A stretch of 64,000 nt of DNA, taken from NCBI RefSeq assembly GCF_000234665.1, contig NC_018319.1, positions 473,393 through 537,392 of the forward strand, given 5' to 3'. The DNA comes from Leishmania mexicana MHOM/GT/2001/U1103 (taxonomy: Eukaryota; Euglenozoa; Kinetoplastea; Trypanosomatida; Trypanosomatidae). Shown here one piece after another: positions 20,201 through 30,405 of this stretch. A program made the translations under genes and the position numbers. How positions within the stretch are numbered: position 1 is the first letter of the stretch; each line of letters opens with the position of its first letter. Under the pieces are notes generated by a model, which was given only the letters and a program-made list of their open reading frames with translations, did no database searches and was not told the DNA's origin.

Positions 20201-23200
20201 GGTTTACTCGTGTGCGTGTGCCCTCAAATTGCGCTTCGGTAGGCAAGGCGTGAGGATAAGCTCCGGGGAGACGTTGAGGCTGTGCCGTATGTGGATAGAG
20301 GGGGTGGTGGTGTGTGTGTGTGTGTGTGTGCTTGTGTTTGTGTGCAGGACCGGAGAAATACAGCCAAGCAACCGATTTAGAGAAGAGCGGCGCACAAGTG
20401 CCGCCGTGCACAGGCACGAAACAACAACGCACGAGCAAACCAAAGGGGGAGGGAAGCCAAAGCACGAACAGCCGAAAGAACGGGCAGGAATCGGCACACA
20501 CCCTGCGCATCCAGTCACATACGCGCACGCGAAGAGAAGAGCGAGAGAGGAGCGAGAAAGGAATACTCACGTACGCCACCACGACACACGCACGCCAAAG
20601 CATGTATGTATTAAACCGGACGAAGAGATGCGTGTACGCCTGGTACGCCGGTCTGTGCGTCTGCCTCTGTGTGGACTCCGCGTAATGGTCAACACGCACG
20701 CGCACACACACGAAGGACGTGAAGCGAACAACCCGCAACTTGAGCGACTCTAAAACTCTCTTCCTGCCGCTTCTCTGCTCGCCACTTCGAAAAAAAAAAA
20801 TCAACCGCAGAGTGCACGGGGGAGGGGTGCGGTGGTGCCGGCGGCGGCGACCCCTCTGGCCCCTTCTGTGTGTGTGTGTGTGTGGATGTACGTGTTGCCT
20901 GTGAGTACGCGGGGGCGCTCGGGAACGGTAACCACCCCACTCGAGCTAGCAAATGCTGTGCTGCGCGGAGAGAGAAGGGGGTGGTGGCTCTGTAAGCGGA
21001 GTGCTGGAGAAGGACGGCAGACCTTCCCCCCCTCTGCTCACTCTCTCGATGCAGTGGCTGTCTGCGTGCCCTCGTCGGTTCGTCTTAGGTGCCGACTTTT
21101 CCCGCGTTGGTCGGTGTTGGCCTTCGACGGGAGGAACAGACAACGCGGCACAGCAGAAGAAAAGAGCGCGAAGGTGCACAGACCGAGAGCCACACCCACA
21201 CACGCAACGTGAGCGAGCAGTTGCGGGCAAGGCAGATGTTGGCTGGCAGGACGACCGCACCACCCTCTACCGCAGTGACAGTGGAAGCGTCAGCACTGAC
21301 AGGAAAAGCCAACAAGAATGAAAGATGAAGACACGGGGAATGTATACATGAACACGGAGATGCACGCGCCACACCTGTTCTCAGCACATAGACGCACGTG
21401 CGGAGCCAAGCACGCACCCCCCGTCTACTGGGTAACCCGGCCCACGCGCACACGGGAGGGGGCAGCGGGAGGCCGAGAAGCACAGAAAGCTAAGCAAGCG
21501 GCCCCGCGAAGGAGAGGAGCGACGAAGAAGAGCGGGGGGAGGGGGGGGGAGACGTGGGGTGAACGTTGTTAGGAATGCGTTACGAGGCGCACAGGGCGAA
21601 AGGGAGGCGGCGACCGCGGAGACACGAGCACAGGTGGAAGACGGGGACAGACAGGGTGGGGGAGCAAATACGTCGAAAGAAGAAAACAACGGGAGGGGGA
21701 GGGGGGAAGCAGTGATAGAGGGTGAGGGGAGTGTGTGTGTGTGACAGTGTTGATAATCACGGGGCTGGTGATGAGGCGTAAGAACCGCGATGACGTGACA
21801 CAGAGACGCGAAGAAACAGACGAACAGACAAACCAAAGGGAGGGAGGGAGGGAGGGGGCAACGCACACCAGCACAACGAGGGAGAGACGGAGCACCAACA
21901 AGCAAGGGATGCCGACACGGCGAGAAGAAAAAGCAACGCACACACACACACACACAGACACAGACACAGACACAGAGGGGGGAGGGAGAGAATGTAACCG
22001 AAGTCTTTTCTAGAGAAAATAGGAAGGGAGAAGAGAGCCGTGCGTGGTTGAGAGGGGGGGGGAGAGAGTTTCTGCGCGCAGGGAAGGGGAGGTATGTGTG
22101 TGTGTGGGGAGGGGGAGGGGGTACGGTGGGCGGATCTCAGTGGTAGGGAGAATGAGGTGCAAACAAGAGGAGGAGGAGGGAGAAAACAACAACAACGAGT
22201 AGGTGGTGTATGGGTCTGTGTGCGTCTGAGGCCAAAACAAGAAGGGGCGTAGATGGGGAAGGGGGAGGGGGGATGAGGAAAGGCTGTAGATCGCAAGCAG
22301 GGAGGAGAGGAGCTTCTGCCTCTTCTGATCGTCTGCCTCTCTCTCCCTCCCTCACGCCTCTATCTGCGCGTTCACCCGCGCCTGCGCGGTGACAGAAAAT
22401 AAAGGATGATGGGGTGCGAGAGCGCGCGGGCGTGTGTCTGTGTGTCGGCGTGCTAGAGAAAGAGAGAGGTATTACCGTATGTCTGTGTTTTTCCTTTCTT
22501 GCTTTCGGATAACGACAGACGAGTTGATACTTGTGGTTATTGCTGGCTGTTGAGTGCTAATCCACGGTCCTGCAGAGCAGCGGCGCCGACAACGAGGCAG
22601 ATGCGCAGAGCAACAGAGAGAGGGTGGGTGGGGGGTAAGAAGGACGAAGACGGAATTCGACAGACATCATGGCGAGGGAGGCGCAGACATGAAGAGCGAG
22701 AGACGGAGGAGGCTGAGAAGTGCAGAGTCGCCGTTCGCTGTGCGGCAACACGATCTCAGTGGCGTGTATATGGGCAAGACCCTGCTTCCCCGCCCCACGA
22801 CCCACATAGGCACATACAGCCATTCCTTCCTTCGCCCTTGTACGTGGGACAACTTGGGGGTGGGGGTAGCCCGTGAGCAGTTTTGGCGGCAAGCAGCTCG
22901 GGAACATACCCTACAGAGAGAGGACCAGCCTCGCTGCTGCCTTTCGGTGTGATCTTCTCTTGCAGGTGCACGCGACCTCTCTTTTGCTTGTTGCTGTTGT
23001 GGACGTTCATTGGGGAAGGCATGTGCTCACACTACGGATTTACACAGTCGTGCCACACACGAGTGAGAGCGTTGCTAGATGAGTCGAGGAGCCGCAGAGT
23101 GGGGAGCGCTACAGAGGCGCATTCACTCACACACACACACACTGTACATAAGACGTTTTCGTCGTCGACTTTTCTGGAGGGTGGAAGGAAGGCTGCCCGG

Positions 23201-23489
23201 AACGATGTCGCTGCGCCAGCTGGTGGCACACACAGGCACGAGTGAGGTGTAGCTGGACTGCCGCAGAGGCGAGCTGCACGGATACGGTCTGCCGCTCTCC
23301 ATGCCCTTCCCCACCCCCACCGTCGCTGTCTCTTGTAGATGGACGGAAGGCGGGAGGGCAAACAAACGCACACACCAGCAGTAGCAGCAGCAGCACACCA
23401 ACGAAGGAGCTCATACAGAGAGACCACAAGGGCCAAGGCCACTTCTCTCACTCCTCGGCGTCTGTGGTGTCCCACTGTCGATGACGAGC
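20201..23489. other. 3.3-kb intergenic region: long 3'UTR of the actin-like gene
   Basis: No conserved open frame is seen on either strand. It includes a GT run near 20307-20330, a 10-nt A run at 20790-20799, a long purine-rich block on the plus strand (about 21520-22310, so pyrimidine-rich in the transcript), and a CA array with ACAGAC units at about 21940-21977. Open frames of up to about 216 residues read as low-complexity repeats. Most of this would be the 3'UTR of the gene ending at 23490. Confidence 0.6.
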
Positions 23490-24812
23490 CTAAAAGCAGC
23501 CGCGCACCACAGCCATGGGCCCCACCTCGTTGTAGTCTGCCTTTGTCACCCACAACGCCTGTGCCGCCGGCAGCGATGCCCAGATCGAGCCACCCACAAA
23601 GGCGGCATCACGCCGCTCGACATCCGCGTACACGCGTGCGCTACCGACGCTGTGGACGCCGCCGGTGCTCGCCAGGCGAGTTTGCACGTCAGACTCGACG
23701 CGCTGCGCCAGTCCGCGCAACAGCGAGGCACCGCCGCTAACGACGATATGGGAAGCGAACGTGGGCAGCAGGTCGTGATCGCAGCGCTGCATGGCGTCCA
23801 CGACGAGCTCGGGGATAGACACCGGTGCTTGTGTCGTGCGCAGCAGCACCTCATCGACAACGGTGGACTGGTCGCGCGGCTGCTGGAGCGCCGGGGAAAG
23901 GGATGGCTGGAAGTAACATTCGCCAGGGATGAACCGAGCGGCGCCGCTGATGGGCAGAGCGGTGCCGTCGGGCAGAACGCACACCTCCCGGTACCGATCC
24001 TCTTCGCTGTGCGGGCTTCCCAGCGGCGAGCCACCGTTGGGGCTGCCCGTCACAGCGCCGGCGCGGCTGATCTCAGAAAAGACCTGCGCGTCCTCGGCCA
24101 CGGCGCAGTGGCGCTCCTTGATGTATTCCCACATGCTTTCCCGCTGTGTTGGTGTCATGCTGCCCAGCACCGACACGTGCGTGGTCGCTACGCCAGACAT
24201 GAGAGAGGTGAAGTGCCGGGTGAGGTCCGCGCCGCCAACGTCGAGGAAGTGCGTCGCGTGAAACAGCGAAAGCCCTTGGAAGACTGGCGCGATGTGGCTC
24301 TGATCGTGGCCTAGTTCCACGGCTACGCCGGTGCCCAGTCCGGACGCGTAGAGGGACAGCACCGGGCTCAAGGCAAAGCTGGTGGCGACAACGTGGTGGG
24401 TCTCGAAGAGGACCTCGGCGATCTTCTGCCGCTGATGCGTAGGCACGAGTGCCTTCTCTGTCAGTAGCAGCGGGGTATTGTTTTCTACGTTCTCGAGGTC
24501 CAGTATCCGGGCGACACGGCTCAGAAGCTCCTCGTACCCCTCCCAGTCCACAATGATGCCATTCTGCAGCACCGTCGTCGCGGCGGCGGGGTCATCAACG
24601 TGGTCCAGCACGTCACAGGCGTCTGAGAAAGTTGCTTTTCCCTTCACGACGCATGTGCGCTGCCGCATGCGCGGCACCGTGTCCCCTGCAAACCCGAGCC
24701 GCGTCGTGTGACTGCCCATGTCCAGCACCGCGGCATTCGTGTGGAGCACGCTCGCCTCATCGGGAAGCGGCACATTGCGCAGCACCTTGACTGTGTTGAG
24801 GGGGATGTTCAT
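23490..24812 (-). CDS. Divergent actin-like protein
   Basis: This 440-residue protein of the actin/Hsp70-type ATPase fold has the phosphate-1 loop DMGSHTTRLGFAGD near the N-terminus. It also has an actin-like core (NGIIVDWEGYEELL, then LLTEKALVPTHQR, and SFALSPVLSLYASG) and a phosphate-2-like segment (VELGHDQSHIAPV). The glycine-rich adenosine loop appears as HIVVSGGASLLRGL. The C-terminus ends in RGCF rather than actin's KCF. It is clearly not conventional actin and does not match ARP2 or ARP3 well, so it is most likely one of the kinetoplastid actin-like proteins. The ATG at 24812 precedes the conserved fold directly. The frame extends to 25109 with Ser/Ala/Cys-rich sequence of no recognisable homology, probably untranslated. 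Confidence 0.82.
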   Translation of the reverse strand: MNIPLNTVKVLRNVPLPDEASVLHTNAAVLDMGSHTTRLGFAGDTVPRMRQRTCVVKGKATFSDACDVLDHVDDPAAATTVLQNGIIVDWEGYEELLSRVARILDLENVENNTPLLLTEKALVPTHQRQKIAEVLFETHHVVATSFALSPVLSLYASGLGTGVAVELGHDQSHIAPVFQGLSLFHATHFLDVGGADLTRHFTSLMSGVATTHVSVLGSMTPTQRESMWEYIKERHCAVAEDAQVFSEISRAGAVTGSPNGGSPLGSPHSEEDRYREVCVLPDGTALPISGAARFIPGECYFQPSLSPALQQPRDQSTVVDEVLLRTTQAPVSIPELVVDAMQRCDHDLLPTFASHIVVSGGASLLRGLAQRVESDVQTRLASTGGVHSVGSARVYADVERRDAAFVGGSIWASLPAAQALWVTKADYNEVGPMAVVRGCF

Positions 24813-25473
24813 GACGGCTGCTGCGATCGATGCGTGACGCGTGTCTCTAAATCGCCGCGTGTGAAGGCGCTCAGCGTCTGTGTGCGGGCACGCTTGTGTG
24901 CCTCGGCGGTGGGCGGGAGCGGATGAAAGCGACGTTGAGGGGCGGCAGATCGCTGCGGCGACGGGGGAGGGGGGGGAGGGGGCGCACAGCGCGACAGTTC
25001 CGTTCATTAGTAGTGCAGGGAAGAGCCTAGCGTAGAGACCGACATGGGATGCACAAGCGCACGAAGCGCTGTGCGAGGAGCTCACGCGGAGAGCGGGAGC
25101 GGTTGCCACATTGGCAGCGTCAGCAGACGTGCAGGCGGATGGTGCGCGGGCCCAGGGCCGGCGCGCATTGCTGATGCCTTCTGCCTCTCCCTTCGTGAAC
25201 GCAACGGCTCGGAGAGCTTAGGACCAGACAGACAGAGAGTTACCATACCTACAATGGCACAGGCGCCCACGGACATGGACGTGGTGCTCACGATGTCGGT
25301 GATGGTCGCGGTGGTGGCTGACGGTTTCGGGGGTGGTGAGGGTGGGTCGGGGGAATACTGTACAGCGGACATGCATCACAGGAGGGCGAGAGAGACGAAA
25401 CGTCAGACGGAGGGGCCTGAATGGCGGCTTTGCCGTATCTGCGCCGCGCTGCATCCTTGTCCTCGAGAGTGGT
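24813..25473. other. Intergenic: 3'UTR of EF-hand gene and 5' flank of actin-like gene
   Basis: A G-rich run at 24962-24984 gives a C-rich tract on the coding strand, upstream of the actin-like gene, and may serve its trans-splicing. I see no other gene or repeat. Confidence 0.5.
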
Positions 25474-26589
25474 TTACATTGACTGGCTGCGCCGCGTCAC
25501 CAGCGGATCGGCCAGCATCTGATCTGCCTTGTCGAAGGGGACGTATGTTCTCTGCATCGTCGTCGTCATGATGTCGGGCCTGTTGAGCGGCAGCAGCGAC
25601 TCCACGTAGGGGTGTTCGCGCTGCATGTGGCTGTAGTTGTAGGACTTGGAGGAGATGCCCAGCTCCAGATTCAGTGCATCCTTCACATAGCGAGGGGCGT
25701 CTAGCGCCAGTGGGTCGCCGTCCGGGCCCCACTCGCGCGCCGTTTCGTCCAGCGCTGGACGCGTCGCGTCGTCGGCAGCCCACGACTGCAGCACATGGGT
25801 GACAAAGGCCTCATCCGTAGCGAACTCTGGGCTCACGCCGGCGTAGAAGGCAAGGTACTCGGCGTACGAGACACGGTCTGCTGCCTCGCCAGCTTCACCG
25901 TCGGCACCGCCAGCAGCGGCGTTGGTTTTCGCCATAAAGCCGCTGCTGCGGCCCATCATCGAGGTCATGTATGCCTTCTTGAGGTGCTCACGCATTCCGT
26001 CAGCACCGCCGAAGGTCGACTGCAGCGCGCCTCCCACAGAAGACGAGAAGGACGCCATGGCAGTCGCGTCGTGGGCAGCGCCGTCTGCAGGGCCGCCCAG
26101 GTCGCCCGCCGCAGCATGTGCTCGCCCGGCCGCCACTGCTGCAAACGTGGAGAGAAGGAGCTCACGCGAGACTGCCCCACCCGCGCCGTCGCGCTTCTCG
26201 AGTGCTTGCCACGCCTTCTTGACGGCGCGCAGTCGACGCTCGTTGAGGCCGGTGAGATGCCGCGTAAAGGTTTCGCCGCTAATGAAGCCGGAACCGTGGT
26301 CATCGAAGGCGCGGCACACATACGCAGCCTCGAAAGGGGTCAGCTCAACGCCGTAGTCCTGCAGAAAGAGCAGGAGTTGCGCATGACTGAGGCCGACACC
26401 CGGGCACGAGGAGCCGGAGTCGGTGCTTGTCGTTTGGCGCTGCTGACGAATAGCGACCGCCTCGCGTGCGTTGAAGTCCATGAGGACCTTCACTAAGCCG
26501 CCAGTACCGCCGTGACACAGCAGTACATCTTTCACGCGCCACTTGAAGACGACGTCTTCGCGAATCGCGTTGTTGTTCAGCGATGGCAT
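25474..26589 (-). CDS. Calcyphosine-like EF-hand protein
   Basis: This 371-residue protein resembles calcyphosine/CAPSL. The N-terminal half contains an EF-hand-like unit at about 85-112 (VCRAFDDHGSGFISGETF), a following helix pair (KKAWQALEKRDGAG), and the motif YAEYLAFYAGVSPEF followed by DEAFVTHVLQSW. This matches the calcyphosine pattern of AEF..YYSGVS..., then DEEF. The loop at 96-107 has His at position 3 and Thr at position 12, so calcium binding may be weak or lost. A C-terminal extension (about 300-371) contains a YVESLLPLNRPD segment of the kind seen in flagellar proteins. A flagellar or axonemal role is plausible but inferred. The ATG at 26589 was chosen because the longer frame begins with TTG. 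Confidence 0.75.
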   Translation of the reverse strand: MPSLNNNAIREDVVFKWRVKDVLLCHGGTGGLVKVLMDFNAREAVAIRQQRQTTSTDSGSSCPGVGLSHAQLLLFLQDYGVELTPFEAAYVCRAFDDHGSGFISGETFTRHLTGLNERRLRAVKKAWQALEKRDGAGGAVSRELLLSTFAAVAAGRAHAAAGDLGGPADGAAHDATAMASFSSSVGGALQSTFGGADGMREHLKKAYMTSMMGRSSGFMAKTNAAAGGADGEAGEAADRVSYAEYLAFYAGVSPEFATDEAFVTHVLQSWAADDATRPALDETAREWGPDGDPLALDAPRYVKDALNLELGISSKSYNYSHMQREHPYVESLLPLNRPDIMTTTMQRTYVPFDKADQMLADPLVTRRSQSM

Positions 26590-27139
26590 TCCTTTTTCGT
26601 GTTTGCGCAAATTCCCAGAGCGAATTCGCAGCGGCGGCGCGGGAGGCCAAGGCGGAGGGGCTCAGCAGCAGCGGATAAGGGTGTCGACGGACGTCTGAGC
26701 GTGTGCTGCAATGGAAGCTTGTGTGCACGTTGGTGTGATTAGCGGTGCATGCTGCGAGAGCAGGGGGTAAGAGAGGGAGAGTCGAGGCACAAGAAGAGGA
26801 TGGACGTGCGGCCAAAAAGCGGGTAAGACGTCCGCCGGAGGCGTGCCCTTGTCGACGAGCTGATGCGCTTCCAGTGACGCCGGGCACACGAGAGCGGTGC
26901 CTCTTCGAGTTCTTTCAGCGGTGCCGATGTGTGCAGCAGAGGAAAGAGCAGAGGCTCGCATGAAAGAGCGGCAGCGGCAGTGGCGCTGCCCCAAATACCA
27001 ACGCAGAGAGGTGGTGTACGGCGACGCGTCCCATACAACGAATCGACACAGCAACGCTAGTAGCAAGACGCCTTCCTACGCAGGTGTGTGTGCGTGCGTG
27101 CGTGCGTGTGTATGTGTGTGGAGGCAAAGGAAGGCGGCG
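26590..27139. other. Intergenic: 3'UTR of FCP1-like gene and 5' flank of EF-hand gene
   Basis: This 550-bp stretch has a GT-rich microsatellite near 27084-27120, next to the phosphatase stop codon. No gene is supported. Confidence 0.5.
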
Positions 27140-28201
27140 TCAACCGGTGAAGTAGCTGTGCAGAAGGTCCGCGCGGTGGGCGTGGAACGCATTCCACTGT
27201 TGGCGGTAGAGCGGCGAGCGTTCAAAGAAGTTGAAGTTGCTCAGCGCCGCGTCTACCGGCGGACGCGCTGCACAAGACGTTCGCTCCCCAGGGCTAGACA
27301 TGCCTGCAGAGCCACCGTGCATTGCCTCGATGGCACAACGATGGGAGTGGCAGCACTGCACAAAGGCCTCCAGGACGTCCAGCAAACCAACGACGACGTC
27401 GTTGACGTCTACACGACCGAGCATCGCACGCCCGCTTGGTACGCCGCCACCTCTTCCGTCAAGATCCATGCCGATGACATCGTAGAGGCTGTCAGTCGGC
27501 GGCACGCGAAAGCAGTCATCTGCTGCACACGCCACTGCGTCGGCGTAGTAAGACGGGACCAGCACGCCATGGCCGGTGCGCAGTTCCGTGACGCGGAAGT
27601 TCACGCAGCGGTCATCGACGAGCAACGTGGTGAGGGGGCTGGGCAAAACGAAGATCGTCTTGCGCCACTCTAGGGATGCTGTGGCCTCCCCCAACTGTCG
27701 CTGATCAGCAGGGCTGCCCTCAGATAGGAGGCCAGGAGACGGGTTCAGCCAATATGTTGCCTCGAACTTGCCTCGCACACAGCGTTCCCCACCGAAGAGT
27801 CTGTGAAAGACGTCATTACGGCGAAACTCGTGCAACGGCTTGCCCTTGGACTGTGCGAGGGCTGGCAGCAGCACCTGATGCGCAATGGCGGCGCAGTAGG
27901 CCGCGCTCTGGCGTGTATAAAGGGATACATGCACCTCCGTCTCGCTGGTGTCCAGCGAGCGATCCAGGAGCACGTGTGACAGGAATGGCACAACATGAGG
28001 CCGAAGCCGCACGTGAGTGACGCGGCCGTCCACGTAGTTCAGCAGCCACCACCCCCACGCACTCGCTGGCGGCAGTGGACCGCTTCTGCACCTCGTGGTG
28101 TCTGAGTTGTTGCCCGCAACACGCCTGTAGACGGGATGCACCAGCGTGTGGTCAATGTCCACCAGAAAGTGCACCGGTAGACGAGCAGCAGGGCGGTGCA
28201 T
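27140..28201 (-). CDS. FCP1/SCP-type HAD phosphatase-like protein
   Basis: This 353-residue protein carries the DxDxT(L/V) signature of FCP1-homology phosphatases as DIDHTL at 15-20. Asp15 would be the nucleophile and Asp17 the general acid. A central VHVSLYTRQSAAYCAAIA (about 90-107) corresponds to motif II with Thr97, and LLVDDR (193-198) is motif III. The family removes phosphate from proteins such as the RNA polymerase II C-terminal domain. The trypanosomatid polymerase lacks the canonical heptads, so the substrate here is unknown. A segment of about 80 residues between motifs II and III and a tail of about 150 residues are not recognisable. The domain begins almost at the initiator Met, so there is no targeting peptide. 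Confidence 0.72.
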   Translation of the reverse strand: MHRPAARLPVHFLVDIDHTLVHPVYRRVAGNNSDTTRCRSGPLPPASAWGWWLLNYVDGRVTHVRLRPHVVPFLSHVLLDRSLDTSETEVHVSLYTRQSAAYCAAIAHQVLLPALAQSKGKPLHEFRRNDVFHRLFGGERCVRGKFEATYWLNPSPGLLSEGSPADQRQLGEATASLEWRKTIFVLPSPLTTLLVDDRCVNFRVTELRTGHGVLVPSYYADAVACAADDCFRVPPTDSLYDVIGMDLDGRGGGVPSGRAMLGRVDVNDVVVGLLDVLEAFVQCCHSHRCAIEAMHGGSAGMSSPGERTSCAARPPVDAALSNFNFFERSPLYRQQWNAFHAHRADLLHSYFTG

Positions 28202-28929
28202 GAGGGCCGGGGCCGCTGTTGCGCATAGTCGTCTTGTGTCTCTGTGTAGATATACGCACGTCCGTGAGATACGCGGCGTTGCTCACCGCACGGGCCCTTG
28301 GCTCGGAAAAGGTGATGGCATCCATTTCACGCTGAGGCACACGCGCACTCACGCGCCAGTGTCACCATCGCAGGCAATGCGAACGGGAAGGCGGGTGGGG
28401 GTGGGGGGAGTGCGTGAGGGGGAGGGGAGAGCGGGGGTTGGTGAGTCTGCAGGAGTCTTCTGTGCGCATGGCGGTGGCAGGCGGTGGCATGATTGATTCT
28501 TACGGCCGCACAGAGGCGGTGGTACAGGCGCACGCCTCGGGCTCAAGTTGTAACCACCGTCGTACGCCAACATGCGTCTCTCGCTGTCAGCTGCCTTGTC
28601 TTGCCCGCGACATGACGCCAACGGAGGGGTAGCGCACCGTGTGCTCGCCTTTCCGCTTCGTCTGCTGTCCACGCTCGGACCCGTAGCATTCTGTTTTGCG
28701 TTGCCTGTCGGCCTTTCACGACAAGGGGGCTTCAACGATGGCGCCCAAAGCATTCGAACAAGCAAGAGAGGCGATTTCCTTCACGCCTGCCGCCAGCACC
28801 GACGTTCGCCGGCTGAGAGGGGTCAGCCGCAGCCACGAAGCGCGGCGGAGAGAGAACGGAGGAAAGGGAAGGCGGGAAGGACGGGGGGAGGAGGGGGGGC
28901 TGCCAACTCGGCCTCCCAGTTGGCGCTTT
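28202..28929. other. Intergenic: 3'UTR of the coiled-coil protein gene and 5' flank of the FCP1-like gene
   Basis: This gap has G-rich blocks near 28382-28440 and 28846-28900 and no supported gene. A 138-codon minus-strand frame (28349-28765) starts with TTG and has no recognisable content. Confidence 0.5.
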
Positions 28930-29838
28930 TCAATCATCGGCACCGCTGCTGGTGCTGCTGCGGCACTCAAAGTCGTCACTGTAATCAGGGGAGGCGATAT
29001 CGCCGCGCTTTCCATCCTTCTCTGGCTGCTGCGCCTCAGGCGCTGCGCCGTCGTCGTTGGCACCGTCACCGTCCTCCTGACGCAGCCAGGCTGGCTCTGC
29101 GCTGTGGACGTCTCGGCCCGCCTCAGTCGCGCCGCTGTTGCTCATGAGAGAAAGCTCGAGGGCGCTGAGGGCAGCGAGCATCGCAGTGCGGCCGGCCTCC
29201 TGCCGCGATGCGGACAGGGCGAGAAGGGCGGTCATCGCAGCACTTCTCGGCGGGAACGACACACCTGGTGGCGGGGAGGTGGTGCTCGCGGCGTTCGTTA
29301 AGCCGGATTCCCCAGCCGCCTTTTTCTTCCCCGTCGATGAGCGCGGTGCGAGCGTCGACGCCGGAGGGGTGTGCGATGGCTCGGCGACCGCAGCCAGCTG
29401 CGCCTCCACGCCACTGTGGAAGATGCGAGCCAGTGGATCTGCGCTAGCGTCGGCATCTTCAGCGGCATTCCTGGGTGTCAGTGACGGCGCGGAAGTCGGC
29501 GCCACATCGTCTCCCGTGGCCGCTGCCGGCGCAGCGGCCTCACTGCCGTCCTGTTGAAGTTTCTGGAGACTCGACTCTACCTGACGCACGAGTTGCTCCA
29601 CCGAGCCATGCGATTCCATTGAGTCACCGGCCGCCAGCAATCGCCGAGTGTGGCTCAGCAGCGCCTCTCTCGCTGCTTGGCGCGCGCGCAGGAGACGAAC
29701 ATGGGCCTCCTGCGCCTCGACTGTCTGCCGCAGGGCCTGGACGGTGCCGGCGGCTGGGGCATCGACGTCTTGCAGCCCGGGCAGCGGTGGCGTTGGGGGC
29801 GAGCCGCGGTCGCGCTGCGGCGGAGATGCCGACACCAT
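28930..29838 (-). CDS. Hypothetical protein with a central coiled coil
   Basis: I do not recognise this 302-residue protein. After a Pro-rich N-terminus it has a probable coiled coil at about 32-85 (VQALRQTVEAQEAHVRLLRARQ and onward). Then come an Ala/Ser/Pro-rich region, a second helical stretch near 203-230 (AMTALLALSASRQ...), and an acidic end containing DYSDDFE. The SDDFE motif recurs in several centrosomal and ciliary proteins, which is only a weak hint. The frame shows GC-rich codon use like its neighbours and no sign of decay. The ATG at 29838 is the first in frame; the open frame upstream starts at GTG. Confidence 0.65.
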   Translation of the reverse strand: MVSASPPQRDRGSPPTPPLPGLQDVDAPAAGTVQALRQTVEAQEAHVRLLRARQAAREALLSHTRRLLAAGDSMESHGSVEQLVRQVESSLQKLQQDGSEAAAPAAATGDDVAPTSAPSLTPRNAAEDADASADPLARIFHSGVEAQLAAVAEPSHTPPASTLAPRSSTGKKKAAGESGLTNAASTTSPPPGVSFPPRSAAMTALLALSASRQEAGRTAMLAALSALELSLMSNSGATEAGRDVHSAEPAWLRQEDGDGANDDGAAPEAQQPEKDGKRGDIASPDYSDDFECRSSTSSGADD

Positions 29839-30405
29839 TGCCAGCGTTCCGTGCACTTGCAGCTGTGCGCGCGTTCGTCCTTCACTGATTGTTTACGAGC
29901 GAGGACTGTGCGACGAGGGTGTGTGCATCCGACATGGGTAGAGTGGAGGCCACACACCAGCACCAAAGCCGCGTCCAGCAGCGTCCTCATCAGAGGCATC
30001 AGCGGGAGGTCGACGAAGCCCCCTCCCCTCGGGGCCACCACCACCCCAACGCAAGAGGCACACGCACCATCAAATGCGTAGAGAAAAGAGAGAGGAAGCG
30101 GGCAGGACGGTGGCGGAGGAGGGGAGGGACACGAGGAGGGCAACAGGAGAGCGCCAAGACACTCGCACATGCGTCCTAGCATGGGGGACGAGCTCGCCTA
30201 CAGCAGGGACGGCGCGTACGCGTGCGTCTTGTAGGAGAGTTCCTGTACGGGCCCATCGAGTGGATAGCACGACAGAGGCAAGGGGGTAGTCGTTGTCACC
30301 ATCGCGCGGCCTTTGGAAAGGGAAGGGGGGGGGAGCTGGAGCGAGGGGGAGAAGAGGGCGTGTGCACACGCTTCGGCGAGCGCGCTGTTGCCATCGTCGC
30401 AGTCG
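29839..30405. other. Intergenic: 3'UTR of TBC-like gene and 5' flank of the coiled-coil gene
   Basis: This 567-bp stretch is purine-rich on the plus strand at about 30080-30140 and 30310-30355. No gene is supported. Confidence 0.5.

Noticed and set aside
24813..25109. 99-codon N-terminal extension of the actin-like protein
   Set aside because: It is low-complexity, with no homology to actin-family proteins. The ATG at 24812 abuts the fold.
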